Assembly: GCA_024233865.1 (NCBI GenBank)
Contig: JACKPA010000005.1
Coordinates: forward strand, 238,717 to 302,716
Length of the DNA: 64,000 nt
DNA from: Leptospiraceae bacterium
GTDB taxonomy: Bacteria > Spirochaetota > Leptospiria > Leptospirales > Leptospiraceae
Direction: 5' to 3'
In this document: piece by piece, positions 1-8,854 of the stretch
Layout of the letters: the number at the start of each line of letters is the position of its first letter
Numbering within the stretch: the first letter of the stretch is position 1
Made by a program: the position numbers and the translations under genes
Notes under the pieces: generated by a model
Databases searched by the model: none
Told to the model about the DNA's origin: nothing
What the model saw: only the letters and a program-made list of their open reading frames with translations

Positions 1-257
1 TTTTATCTCCAATATTGTTATTGTAAATTTGAAAGTTGTTTTTTAGCAAGGTAGAAAGGGATCGGCTTCGTAGTCTGTTTTAGGCGTAAATCTTTAAGCT
101 TTAACAAGAAAAAGTAGTAGATTAATTCTATTCTTGCACCATTATCTAACTGGTATACTACCATAATCAGATATGCTGCTAACTTTATAAATTTCAATTC
201 TTTAATATAATAATAGAAACATGATAAAAAGGTATTGTTATTTTTGCAAGTGTAATT
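1..257. other. AT-rich leader region without a gene
   Basis: I see no convincing reading frame, RNA gene or repeat here. If the cassette that follows was inserted at the deformylase gene, this stretch is the original upstream neighbourhood of that gene. Confidence 0.5.
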
Positions 258-287
258 TTGAAATTTCGAAGGTTTTATTAGTATAAA
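258..287 (+). promoter_or_regulatory. Candidate sigma70 promoter for the TrlF-like gene
   Basis: TTGAAA (258-263) and TATAAA (282-287) are 18 bases apart. The -10 half lies inside the direct repeat that recurs upstream of the deformylase gene, so the cassette may be read from a copy of the deformylase promoter. This is a motif match only. Confidence 0.35.
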
Positions 288-332
288 ATGATTTAAAAAT
301 TGAATATAGGATTCAAAACTGTAAAAAATGAG
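267..332 (+). repeat. Direct repeat, copy 1 (deformylase leader duplicate)
   Basis: This 66-base stretch recurs at 3982-4047 with six mismatches. The last 41 bases (292-332 and 4007-4047) are identical. Each copy holds a -10-like TATAAA, the untranslated leader, the ATG and two bases of the second codon. Identity stops just inside the two reading frames, so two unrelated genes share one leader and start. It looks like a target duplication or a captured leader around an inserted cassette. Confidence 0.9.
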
Positions 333-2748
333 TACTAATGGAAAATTGGAAAATTATTGGAATGGTGCCAGATGGTGGAAATTTGATTTTCATGCCCATA
401 CTCCTGCTTCAAGTGATTACGGAAAAGGATCAAGTCAATTAGAATTGGGCAAACTAACTCCTAAAGAATGGCTCCTTGCCTATATGAAAGCTGAGATTGA
501 TTGCGTTGCGATTACAGACCACAATTCGGGAGAGTGGATTGATAAATTAAAATCTGCTTATATCGAAATGAAAAATAATAAGGAAGAAGGATTTCGTGAG
601 ATATATTTGTTTTCCTATGAAGCGGTAATTGAAATTATAAACTCGAAGGGTGGAATTGCGATTCCTGCTCATATCGATCAAACACCCGGTTTATTTACGT
701 GGGTTAAAATGGGAATTCCCAGTTTGGAAGGATTGAAGCTTGCTCTTCTAGACGGTGATTTGTCAATAAAAAGATCAGATACGTATTATGAGAATCCTAA
801 TGAACAACATAGTACTAATTTTATCGAAAGTATAACCATTGAGAAATCGAAATACATAGGAAGGAATTCTCCTTTGGAGCTTCAATTAAATCCATGGATG
901 AGCTCTTTCATCGGGGGAAGAGGAACCGGAAAATCTTCCTTAATGGAATTTGTTCGATTGGCAATGAGAAGACAGGATGAAATACCGAATTCTTTAAAAG
1001 AAGAGTTTCGGAAGTATTCGGAAGTCGGAAACAGAAAGGAAAAGGGATTATTAACCGAAGATGCCAAATTCTCATTGGTCTATAAAAAAAATCAAACCGG
1101 ATATAAAATCAACTGGGCTCTAAAAAGTGATCAAATGCATCCGATAGAGTCCTTTAATGGTTCGGAATGGGTGAAAGAAGAAGGAAGTATAAAAGATAGA
1201 TTTCCGATTAGTATCTATAGTCAAAAACAAATTTATTCATTTGCAGAAAATCCCAAACATCTTTTAGACATGATCTCCGATCAAAAACAAATAGGGTATA
1301 AGGAATGGTTAGATAAAAAAAATATATTGGAAGCGAATTTCTTTTCTTATAAAAATAGACTTAGAGAATTAAGTTTGCTCTTAGAAAAAGAAAGTGCTTT
1401 AAAAGGTGAACTTTCTGATGTAACAAAAAAAATTAGTTTACTAGAAGAAAAAGGATTTCAGGAAATTTTAAATGAATTCCAGAAACGCCAAAATCAATCG
1501 GGATATATGGATGCTTGGGAATCAAATATTTTTTCTTTACCTGAAAAAATTGGAATATTGGAAGAAGAAATCGTTCCGCTCTCTTACCCCGAAGAAATGA
1601 TCGATGAAAAAGACACTACTGATGTTGAACTTTTGAAAATGATACAAACATTTAATTCTGATCTAAATAAGTTGAAATCATTACTTATAACTCAAAAGGA
1701 TCAACTTACTGTTTCATTGCAAAAATGGAACGATGAGAAACAAAACTCAATTTGGTTTAAAAAATTTCAGGAGTCAATCAAGCAATATGAAGAAACTCTC
1801 AAAGAGTTATCAACAGGTTCTATAAATGCTCAGGATGAATTTGGGAAAATGTTTCAAATCAAACACAATTTAGAAACAAGTCTTCAAAAAATAGAGTTTA
1901 CTAAAGTTGAATGTGAAAGAGTAAAAAGAGATATTGAAAAAACTCTTAATGAAATTGTGGAACATAGAAAACTGCTTTCCACTCAAAGGCAAAATTTTCT
2001 AAATGAAGTTTTTAAAACGAATCAGTCCGTAAAAATAAGGTTAATTCCTTTTGGAAATAAAATAGATGTCGAGTCTCAATTAAGAGAAATCTTAAGGATG
2101 GAATCTGGTTTTGAACCAATTATTGGAAGTATGGAAAGTAATGAAGGATTTATTTTTGACCTTTATGAAAACGGAATAGATGAAAGTAAAATTTCAAACT
2201 TGAAAGGTAAATTATTAGGATTACTGGAGGGAAAAGACTTTTCAGCTATTGGTAGATACAATCAATTTAAAGAAAGAATCTTAAAATTAACCTCACAAAG
2301 TATAGATCAGTTGGAGTTATATTTCCCTGACGATTCTCTGGCTATTGAATATAAGAACGCTAGCGGAAAATACCAACCAATCGAACAGGGTTCTCCGGGT
2401 CAAAAAACGGCTGCACTTTTATCTTTTGTGCTTTCTTATGGAAATGATCCGATTATTTTGGATCAACCGGAAGATGATTTAGACAATCGTTTAATTTATG
2501 AATTAATTGTTAAACAATTGAAAGAATCAAAATCTAAGAGACAAATTATTGTTGTAACTCATAATGCAAATATAGTTGTGAATGGAGACTCTGAACTTGT
2601 TTTTTGTTTATCATCAAATGGTCAAACATGCTTAAGCAGTCAGGGTTGTCTCCAAGATAAGAAGATTAGAGAAGAAATTTGTTCTATTTTAGAAGGAGGA
2701 AAGGACGCTTTTCAATTAAGATACAAAAGGATTGAACCTCATGTTTGA
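328..2748 (+). CDS. PHP-domain/ABC-type ATPase, TrlF-like
   Basis: This 806-residue protein starts with a PHP metal-dependent phosphoesterase signature: HAH at residues 22-24, TDH at 63-65 and AHID near 114-117. A Walker A motif follows (GGRGTGKS, 195-202), then a long coiled-coil stretch of roughly 325-620, and a C-terminal ABC/SMC-type head with Walker B ILDQPEDD near 710 and a switch histidine in VVTHNAN near 742. The layout matches proteins annotated as TrlF family AAA-like ATPases. It overlaps the next gene by 8 bases, so the two are probably co-translated. A role in phage defence or nucleic-acid processing is inferred from the architecture and the cassette setting, not shown. The ATG is shared with the direct repeat, and no clear Shine-Dalgarno sequence precedes it. 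Confidence 0.8.
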   Translation: MSTNGKLENYWNGARWWKFDFHAHTPASSDYGKGSSQLELGKLTPKEWLLAYMKAEIDCVAITDHNSGEWIDKLKSAYIEMKNNKEEGFREIYLFSYEAVIEIINSKGGIAIPAHIDQTPGLFTWVKMGIPSLEGLKLALLDGDLSIKRSDTYYENPNEQHSTNFIESITIEKSKYIGRNSPLELQLNPWMSSFIGGRGTGKSSLMEFVRLAMRRQDEIPNSLKEEFRKYSEVGNRKEKGLLTEDAKFSLVYKKNQTGYKINWALKSDQMHPIESFNGSEWVKEEGSIKDRFPISIYSQKQIYSFAENPKHLLDMISDQKQIGYKEWLDKKNILEANFFSYKNRLRELSLLLEKESALKGELSDVTKKISLLEEKGFQEILNEFQKRQNQSGYMDAWESNIFSLPEKIGILEEEIVPLSYPEEMIDEKDTTDVELLKMIQTFNSDLNKLKSLLITQKDQLTVSLQKWNDEKQNSIWFKKFQESIKQYEETLKELSTGSINAQDEFGKMFQIKHNLETSLQKIEFTKVECERVKRDIEKTLNEIVEHRKLLSTQRQNFLNEVFKTNQSVKIRLIPFGNKIDVESQLREILRMESGFEPIIGSMESNEGFIFDLYENGIDESKISNLKGKLLGLLEGKDFSAIGRYNQFKERILKLTSQSIDQLELYFPDDSLAIEYKNASGKYQPIEQGSPGQKTAALLSFVLSYGNDPIILDQPEDDLDNRLIYELIVKQLKESKSKRQIIVVTHNANIVVNGDSELVFCLSSNGQTCLSSQGCLQDKKIREEICSILEGGKDAFQLRYKRIEPHV

Positions 2749-3976
2749 TACAACTGAAGAATTGATTCAAAAGATTCAATTAGGAGAAGATTCTTTTCTT
2801 GAGCTGAAATCGGTTTTTATTACCGGAAAGAAAATTACTGGTCCGGATAGAAAAAACCTATCTGATGAGATATGTGCATTTGCAAATACAAATGGTGGAG
2901 TAATTGTTTTAGGGGTAGATGATAAATCTAAGAATGTTACTGGAATTTCACTCGATGCTCTGGATATAGTAGAAGGTCTGCTTAGAGAAATTTGCTATGA
3001 TTTGATTAAGCCACCCTTAAATCCTTTAATTGAAAAAAGGCAATTACCGGATTTATCAGGAAAAAATAAAAATATTATAAAAGTCGACATTCCAAAATCG
3101 TTGTTTGTTCATAAATCTTCTAATGGTTATTTTTATAGAGTAGGAAGTTCAAAAAGGGAAATGCCACCGGATTATTTAGCTAGATTGTTTCAGCAGAGAA
3201 GCCAGGTTAGACTCATTCGATTTGAAGAGCAGGCTGTACCTCAATCATCAATTTCTGATTTGAATGAGAGACTTTCAAAAAGGTTTATTCCCAATAGTGA
3301 AGAAAATTTGGAAATATGGCTTTTGAAGCGAGGATTGCTTTCAAAAGACGAAAATCATGTTGTTCGTTCTAGTGTTGCCGGTTTACTCATGTGTTCCGAA
3401 CATCCTGAAAAATATTTACCAGGCTCTTTTATTGAGGCAGTTGCTTATTCCGGAGTAAACCTTGACTCAAATAATCAAATAGATGCAAGGAAAATTACAG
3501 GTTCCCTTGATAACCAAATTGAGGAAGCGATGCGTTTCTTTTTGAAAAATAGGATGCTTGCCTCAAGAAAAATTCCGGATAGACAGGAACACCATACATA
3601 TAGTGAAAGAGCCCTATTTGAAGCAATTGTAAATGCAGTTGCACACAGAGATTACTCAATACATGGATCAAAAATTCGTTTTTTTATATTTTCTGATAGA
3701 ATAGAGATTTATTCTCCAGGTGATTTACCTAACACACTAACTTTAGAAACCATAGATATGAGACAATCCACAAGAAATGAATTGATTAGTAATTTGTTAT
3801 CAGACTGCCCTGTGGACGATTCTATTAATAGTTCCAGAAAGCACTACATGGAAAAGAGAGGAGAGGGTGTTCCAATTATTTACAATGAAAGCTTAAAATT
3901 ATCCAGTAGGAAACCGATCTATAAATGTTTGGACAACTCGGAATTGTTGCTTACAATATTTTCAAATAATAGTTAA
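2741..3976 (+). CDS. AlbA_2/Schlafen-like ATP-binding protein
   Basis: The N-terminal part (about residues 12-135) is an AlbA_2 (Schlafen-type nucleic-acid-binding) domain, with the typical ELKS start and a FANTNGG-VLGVDD core. The C-terminal part (about 285-400) resembles the RecG-related HATPase fold, with the N-box-like EAIVNAVAHRDY. I chose the ATG at 2741, which overlaps the TrlF-like gene by 8 bases and has AAGG ten bases upstream; a TTG nine bases earlier is possible. Such proteins are often called transcriptional regulators or putative DNA-binding ATPases and recur in defence islands. Tight coupling to the TrlF-like ATPase suggests a two-gene system, which is inference. Confidence 0.8.
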   Translation: MFDTTEELIQKIQLGEDSFLELKSVFITGKKITGPDRKNLSDEICAFANTNGGVIVLGVDDKSKNVTGISLDALDIVEGLLREICYDLIKPPLNPLIEKRQLPDLSGKNKNIIKVDIPKSLFVHKSSNGYFYRVGSSKREMPPDYLARLFQQRSQVRLIRFEEQAVPQSSISDLNERLSKRFIPNSEENLEIWLLKRGLLSKDENHVVRSSVAGLLMCSEHPEKYLPGSFIEAVAYSGVNLDSNNQIDARKITGSLDNQIEEAMRFFLKNRMLASRKIPDRQEHHTYSERALFEAIVNAVAHRDYSIHGSKIRFFIFSDRIEIYSPGDLPNTLTLETIDMRQSTRNELISNLLSDCPVDDSINSSRKHYMEKRGEGVPIIYNESLKLSSRKPIYKCLDNSELLLTIFSNNS

Positions 3977-4002
3977 ATATACGAAAGTATTAATAATATA
4001 AA
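3973..4002 (+). promoter_or_regulatory. Candidate promoter of the deformylase gene
   Basis: TATAAA (3997-4002) sits at the same place in repeat copy 2 as in copy 1. The -35 hexamer would be TTAAAT (3973-3978), 18 bases upstream and outside the conserved repeat. The -35 region therefore differs between the two copies and may have been changed by the insertion. Confidence 0.3.
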
Positions 4003-4047
4003 ATAGTTTAAAAATTGAATATAGGATTCAAAACTGTAAAAAATGAG
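3982..4047 (+). repeat. Direct repeat, copy 2 (native deformylase leader)
   Basis: This is the partner of 267-332, and its last 41 bases are identical to copy 1. It ends five bases into the deformylase gene. The two copies bracket 3.65 kb holding exactly two genes. Confidence 0.9.
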
Positions 4048-4582
4048 CGTTTTAAAAGTTTTAAAAATTGGTAATCCACTACTTAGGAAAAAGAGTCTTG
4101 ATATTTCCGAAACGGAAGTAGCTACAAAAGAATTTAAAAAATTGGTACGCGACATGTTTGATACAATGCGTTATGAAGGGGGAGTAGGACTTGCAGCTCC
4201 CCAAATTGGAATTTTAAAAAGGGTTGTTGTGGTAGGTGCTGAAAACAATGAAAAGTATGAAAATTCAGGCGAAATCCCGGAGCATGTCTTAATAAACCCG
4301 ATTATAACTCCTTTGGAATCGTCTTTACGAGGATTTTGGGAAGGTTGTCTATCTGTTCCGGAGATGAGAGGATACGTTGAGCGTCCTTCTAAAATAAAAA
4401 TGGAATGGTATGATCATAAGTGGAATTTTCATTCTGAAGTTATAGAAGGCTTTAGAGCAGTTGTTTATCAGCACGAATGTGATCATTTGGATGGAATTAT
4501 ATACGTTGACAGATTAAAAGATACAAAATTATTCGGATATTTGGATTCTTTGGAACTTAAAGAAGATGATACGTTAGATTAA
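4043..4582 (+). CDS. def: Peptide deformylase
   Basis: Removes the N-formyl group from nascent proteins, using a metal bound by one Cys and two His. All three family motifs are present: GVGLAAPQIG near residue 50, EGCLSVPE near 96 and the HECDH (HExxH) metal motif near 139. The length of 179 residues is normal. The start lies inside the direct repeat, so its leader is duplicated in front of the TrlF-like gene. The acyl-CoA dehydrogenase gene begins 9 bases after its stop. There is no obvious Shine-Dalgarno sequence. Confidence 0.97.
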   Translation: MSVLKVLKIGNPLLRKKSLDISETEVATKEFKKLVRDMFDTMRYEGGVGLAAPQIGILKRVVVVGAENNEKYENSGEIPEHVLINPIITPLESSLRGFWEGCLSVPEMRGYVERPSKIKMEWYDHKWNFHSEVIEGFRAVVYQHECDHLDGIIYVDRLKDTKLFGYLDSLELKEDDTLD

Positions 4583-4591
4583 GGATTTCTT

Positions 4592-5737
4592 ATGGATTTT
4601 AGACTCCCCCTTGATGTTTTGGAATACAAAGAATTAGTAAGGGCTTTTGCTGAAAGTCAAATTCGTCCCAGTGCCGAAGAAAGAGATAAAGAAGGCGATT
4701 GGTCACCGGATTTATGGAAAAAAATGGGTGAGATCGGTTTGCTCGGACTGCCAATTCCAGAAGAATACGGTGGATCAGGTGCAAGTTGTTTGATGACAAC
4801 AGTTGCAAATGAAGGTTTTGGCGAAGGATCGGCTGATGGCGGATTGACTTTAGCCTTAGGAGCACACGGAATCATTGGAACTATTCCTATTGTCATTTGT
4901 GGTAGCGAAGAGCAGAAAAAAAGATATCTTCCAAAAATAGCTACAGGAGAATGGATCTCCGGCATGGCACTCACCGAACCGAATTCCGGAAGTGACGCAG
5001 CCGGAAGCATGGAAACACGAGCTGTCAAAAGAGGGGATCGGTATATCTTGAACGGCACTAAAATGTTTATTACTAATGGTCCTGTCGGAGATGTTTTTAT
5101 AGTAATGGCAGTGACCGATAAAAAGAAAGGTGCAATGGGAATTTCTGCTTTTATTGTAGAAAAAACGTTTAAAGGTTTTAGTACAGGAAAAAAACTCCAA
5201 AAAATGGGCATGAAAACAAGTACAACCAGCGAACTGATTTTTGAAGATATGGAAGTACCGGAGGAAAATCTTATCGGTAAAGAAAATTCCGGTTTTTTGC
5301 GAGTTGGCAAAGCCAATCTTGAATGGGAAAGAACCGTTTTGATTGCCGGTTCTTTGGGTTTTATGAAATTCGCACTGGATGGATCCATACGGTATGCAAA
5401 AAATCGTGTTCAGTTTGGTGAACCAATCATACGCTTCCAAGCCATCCAAGAAAAAATAGCTTTGTCTAGAATGAAATTAGACGCATCCAGACTCCTTGTT
5501 TATAAAAGTGCAATTAAAAAAGACAAAGGGGAAAGTGCACCATTAGAATCTTCCATTGGCAAATTGTATACAACCGAAAGTGCTATTCAAGTTATGTATG
5601 ATCTTGGTCAAGTACATGGTGGCTATGCTTTCTTGCATGAATATCCGATTGAGAGGCTTTACCGAGACGCAAGGCTTTCCACTTTGGGTGCCGGAACTTC
5701 GGAAATAATGCGTTCTATTATCGCAGCCAATATGTAA
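4592..5737 (+). CDS. Acyl-CoA dehydrogenase (first of pair)
   Basis: FAD enzyme that introduces the alpha-beta double bond in acyl-CoA substrates. The family signatures ALTEPNSGSDA near residue 126 and the C-terminal GGYAFLHEYPIERLYRDAR are present. The usual C-terminal catalytic Glu (EGTSEI) is Ala here (GAGTSEI). A Glu is found instead in LEWER at residue 246, the position used by isovaleryl-CoA and long-chain dehydrogenases. It is therefore probably active and of the isovaleryl-like branch. AAGGA lies seven bases before the ATG. It forms a tight pair with the following homologue, fitting fatty-acid or branched-chain breakdown. Confidence 0.93.
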   Translation: MDFRLPLDVLEYKELVRAFAESQIRPSAEERDKEGDWSPDLWKKMGEIGLLGLPIPEEYGGSGASCLMTTVANEGFGEGSADGGLTLALGAHGIIGTIPIVICGSEEQKKRYLPKIATGEWISGMALTEPNSGSDAAGSMETRAVKRGDRYILNGTKMFITNGPVGDVFIVMAVTDKKKGAMGISAFIVEKTFKGFSTGKKLQKMGMKTSTTSELIFEDMEVPEENLIGKENSGFLRVGKANLEWERTVLIAGSLGFMKFALDGSIRYAKNRVQFGEPIIRFQAIQEKIALSRMKLDASRLLVYKSAIKKDKGESAPLESSIGKLYTTESAIQVMYDLGQVHGGYAFLHEYPIERLYRDARLSTLGAGTSEIMRSIIAANM

Positions 5738-5747
5738 GGGGGACAAT

Positions 5748-6947
5748 ATGGATTTTAGCATTAGCAAAGAAGAAGAAGAATTTTTAGAAAATTTCCACCG
5801 ATTTTGTCAGAGCCGGATACTACCACACGTAGAAGAAGTTGAAAAAAAGGGTTTTGTTCCGCTTACTCATTTTAAGGCATTAAGCGAAGTCGGATATACG
5901 GGAATGTTGCATGATTTTGAATATGGTGGCTCCGGTGGAACCTATCTGCAATCTACCATGACACAAGAGATATTGGCTGAGTATTGCGGAAGTATTTTTT
6001 TTTCCGTAGGAGCATCTGTGGGATTATTCGGGCATCCAATCAAAGATTTTGGAACAGCAGAGCAGAAAGAAAAATATTTACCACCCATTATAAAAGGAGA
6101 GAAAATCGGTGCGTTAGGAGTGACGGAGCCAATCGCCGGTTCTGACGTATCATCTCTTCAGTCTCATGTGAGACCTTCCAATGGAAAATTACTGCTAAAC
6201 GGACAAAAGACGTATATAACCAATGCTCCCGTATGTGATTATGCTTTGATTCTTGCCGACTATACGGAAGGAAACGGACACAAAAAGGGACTAACGTGTT
6301 TTATCGTAGATGTGAAGTCTGATGGAGTTTCCGTAGGAAAACCGATGGAAAAGTTGGGGTTAAAAGGGTCTCCTACGGGAGAGATATTTTTTGAAGATGT
6401 CTATATCCGAGAAGAAGACATATTGGGTAGACCGGGAAAAGGATTTCAAATCATAATGCAGGCTTTTAATAGAGAGCGTTTGGGTTTAGGAGCATACTCA
6501 GTCGGAGTCATGGCTGCTTGCTTGAAAGACTGTAAGAGTTACAGTAAACAAAGAAAGTCCTTCGGGAAAATAATTGCAAAACATCAAAGTGTCTCCTTTA
6601 TGCTTGCAGATATACTCACCAAATACGAAGCATCGAAAATACTACTTTATGAAACGGCTTGGATGATGGATGAATACCAAGAAAGAATCAAAAACGGTGA
6701 AAAGGTTGTTCATAATAATTTTCTAGTGGATTTAACTGCTAAAGCTTCCCTTTTAAAATTGTTGGCATCGACTTATGCAAGAGAGGTTACAAATTTAGCG
6801 GTTCAGATACATGGTGGAGCCGGTTATATGGAAGAGTTTCGAGTGGCAAGAATGTATCGTGATATAAAGCTTGCAGAAATTGGTGGTGGAACTTCCGAAA
6901 TTCAGAAACAGATTATTGCAAGGTCAGAGGCTAAAAGAGTAAAGTGA
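5748..6947 (+). CDS. Acyl-CoA dehydrogenase (second of pair)
   Basis: 399-residue acyl-CoA dehydrogenase starting 10 bases after its paralogue, with a strong AAGGGGGA ribosome site. Visible motifs are VTEPIAGSD near residue 125, KQRKSFGK near 267 and VQIHGGAGYMEEFRVARMYRD near the C-terminus. The C-terminal catalytic Glu is Gly (GGGTSEI). The likely base is Glu243 in NRERL, as in long-chain acyl-CoA dehydrogenase. The substrate cannot be told from sequence. The last 24 bases overlap a nuclease remnant on the other strand. Confidence 0.93.
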   Translation: MDFSISKEEEEFLENFHRFCQSRILPHVEEVEKKGFVPLTHFKALSEVGYTGMLHDFEYGGSGGTYLQSTMTQEILAEYCGSIFFSVGASVGLFGHPIKDFGTAEQKEKYLPPIIKGEKIGALGVTEPIAGSDVSSLQSHVRPSNGKLLLNGQKTYITNAPVCDYALILADYTEGNGHKKGLTCFIVDVKSDGVSVGKPMEKLGLKGSPTGEIFFEDVYIREEDILGRPGKGFQIIMQAFNRERLGLGAYSVGVMAACLKDCKSYSKQRKSFGKIIAKHQSVSFMLADILTKYEASKILLYETAWMMDEYQERIKNGEKVVHNNFLVDLTAKASLLKLLASTYAREVTNLAVQIHGGAGYMEEFRVARMYRDIKLAEIGGGTSEIQKQIIARSEAKRVK

Positions 6948-7172
6948 ATTCTTGAAATGAACGTAGGTATCCAACTGTTTTTTGTATTCATGTATGAAAA
7001 AGAAAAGCTGCTTAGGAACTTGTTTTCCTCTTGCCACTAGAAAATCAACAATCCCATATAGCTGCTTTCCCTCTTTGTAGTTCACTGAAATTTCTCTTTC
7101 CATAAAGGGACGATAGTTAATTTTTTGGTTGATAAATTTATAAATGTCAACTTTTTTTATATCTGTCCCACT
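6924..7172 (-). pseudogene. Remnant of a PD-(D/E)XK nuclease-like gene
   Basis: Reading right to left, 82 codons are open up to a TGA at 6924-6926, overlapping the end of the dehydrogenase. The peptide contains YGIVDFLVARGKQ followed by FFFIHEYKKQ, which fits the D...(E)xK core of PD-(D/E)XK nucleases. No full N-terminus or good start exists; an internal ATG is at 7101-7103. I read it as the tail of a decayed nuclease gene. Chance resemblance is possible, because the match is from memory of family motifs. Confidence 0.4.
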
Positions 7173-7330
7173 TTAAATACAAAAATAAATACGAAGGAAA
7201 CCAGTAATATCATTATAAAACGAAAATTATTCAATAAATCTAAAAAAAAGTTTAATTTTTTTTAGATTTTGGTAAAAAAAATCAATTGAAGACAGTTACA
7301 GTTCGCAATTCTCTCCAATAATATCCTATA

Positions 7331-7672
7331 ATGTCTTTTGTAAATGTTTTGAATGGAAAGGATTTAATCTGTATTTGGTGTTATGCTACAGAGTTTATCA
7401 ATGGATACAATGTTAACCCTAAAAGAGTATTTTATACAGGTATGTTTATCTCAGAAGAATTGGAGGCAGAATTTTGGGAGAAAAACTATGAAGATGAAGA
7501 AGAAATTAAAGAATCCAACTATGCCTTTTCCAGAGAATTTAGGAAAGAGTATATTGATTCGGATAATAGATCAGTGAAAAAATTAATAAAAAACTACTGC
7601 AAAGGAGTTAACTCAGACATTCGTTATTTCAATAGTGAAAGACTGTTTGATAAAGTTTTAAGCCCAGTTTAG
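7331..7672 (+). CDS. Hypothetical acidic protein
   Basis: 113 residues, not recognised. It has no signal peptide or membrane segment. A Glu/Asp-rich middle (EKNYEDEEEIKES) is followed by a basic tail. No Shine-Dalgarno sequence precedes the ATG. It stands alone in an AT-rich region between a nuclease remnant and an Rpn-type nuclease gene, and may itself be a fragment of a decayed accessory gene. The 257 bases that follow hold only short broken frames. Confidence 0.4.
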   Translation: MSFVNVLNGKDLICIWCYATEFINGYNVNPKRVFYTGMFISEELEAEFWEKNYEDEEEIKESNYAFSREFRKEYIDSDNRSVKKLIKNYCKGVNSDIRYFNSERLFDKVLSPV

Positions 7673-7929
7673 TATGGAAAGAGAATTTAAGAAGTTCAAG
7701 GGTATATGCGGCTTTTTCAATTAAAGAAGCATTGATAAAGTTGTCAGTTCCGATAATATTGATTATGCCAAAATGCCATGGGTAAATTATTGGAGAGACT
7801 TAAATTTCGGAAAAAATTTCAGTCGAGCCAAGCTTTCCTCTCCAAGATTTTTCTTAAAAAAAAAGAGTCAACTATTTAATAATAGATTTTTTGTTTTACA
7901 AACAATACATTTGTTTACAATAGACTATC

Positions 7930-8826
7930 ATGAAGACTTTGGAATCGGAAAATTCAAAATACATCAATCCTTTTACCGACTTCGGATTCAAACGACTTTT
8001 CGGAGAAGAAGGGAATAAGGACCTGTTAACAGACTTCTTGAATGAACTGGTATTACCGATTCATAGAATTGTTGAGCTAACCTTCAAGAATGTGGAAAGG
8101 CTTGCGGAAATACAAGAACATAGAAAAGCAGTCTATGACATCTTTTGTACAAACGAAAAAGGTGAAAAGTTTATTATAGAAATGCAAAAAGCTTACCAAA
8201 AGTTTTTTAAAGATAGGATGATATTCTATTCTACATTTCCGATACGAGAACAAGCACTCAAAGGTAAAAAGTGGAATTATCAGCTAAAAGCGGTGTATTG
8301 CATAGGAATTTTGGATTTTGAGTTTGAAACGGATGAGTATTTGTTAGAAGAAGAGGAAGAAATTACGGAATCTGCCAAAGAACAAATGAACACCGAGTTT
8401 CACCACGATGTACAACTAAAGGATCAATACAATAGGGTATTTTATCCCAAACTAAGATACAAATTGTTAGAGATGCCCAAGTTTACCAAAATCGAGAGCG
8501 AATTAAAGACTCATTTTGACAAATGGGTATACTTTTTAAAAAATTTACCGAATTTTAGTGAAATACCATCCATCTTAAAAGAACCGATATTTGAGAAAGC
8601 CTTTCAAGTAGCAGAAACGGCAAACTTCAATGAATCCGAACTGGAAGCTTACATGACGAGCCTGATGGAATACTGGGATATGAATAATGTGGTAGAAAGT
8701 TCGTTTGAGAAGGGAAAGATAGAAGGAAAGATAGAAATAGCCAAAGAATTGAAAAAGAATAATATTGGTACGGATATTATTTCCAAATCAACTGGATTAA
8801 CCCTTGAGGAAATAGAAAAACTCTAG
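7930..8826 (+). CDS. Rpn-type PD-(D/E)XK nuclease (transposase-like)
   Basis: The opening KYINPFTDFGFKRLFGEEGNK is typical of the PD-(D/E)XK nuclease family transposase or Rpn (recombination-promoting nuclease) group. The nuclease core is seen as AVYDIFCTNEKGEKFIIEMQKA (Asp near residue 70, E-x-Q near 82), followed by a conserved DRMIFYST helix. The C-terminus carries KGKIEGKIEIAKE repeats and ends with a short HTH-like segment (ISKSTGLTLEEIEKL), as usual in the family. At 298 residues it appears intact. These genes spread within genomes but are not classical transposases. It lies 28 bases before the RNA-repair pair. Confidence 0.85.
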   Translation: MKTLESENSKYINPFTDFGFKRLFGEEGNKDLLTDFLNELVLPIHRIVELTFKNVERLAEIQEHRKAVYDIFCTNEKGEKFIIEMQKAYQKFFKDRMIFYSTFPIREQALKGKKWNYQLKAVYCIGILDFEFETDEYLLEEEEEITESAKEQMNTEFHHDVQLKDQYNRVFYPKLRYKLLEMPKFTKIESELKTHFDKWVYFLKNLPNFSEIPSILKEPIFEKAFQVAETANFNESELEAYMTSLMEYWDMNNVVESSFEKGKIEGKIEIAKELKKNNIGTDIISKSTGLTLEEIEKL

Positions 8827-8854
8827 CTTTTAATTATAAGGGGGAATGTAAGAT

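Noticed and set aside
4657..5449. Long open frames on the minus strand opposite the first acyl-CoA dehydrogenase (up to 243 codons)
   Set aside because: The plus strand carries a full dehydrogenase with all motifs. The antisense frames have Ser/Pro/Phe-rich, family-less sequence and no ribosome sites, as expected for shadows.
7773..8018. 81-codon plus-strand frame overlapping the start of the Rpn-type gene
   Set aside because: It is out of frame with the clear nuclease gene. Its basic, Phe-rich sequence looks like frame-shadow translation; the first part may be debris of another gene, but too little is left to call.
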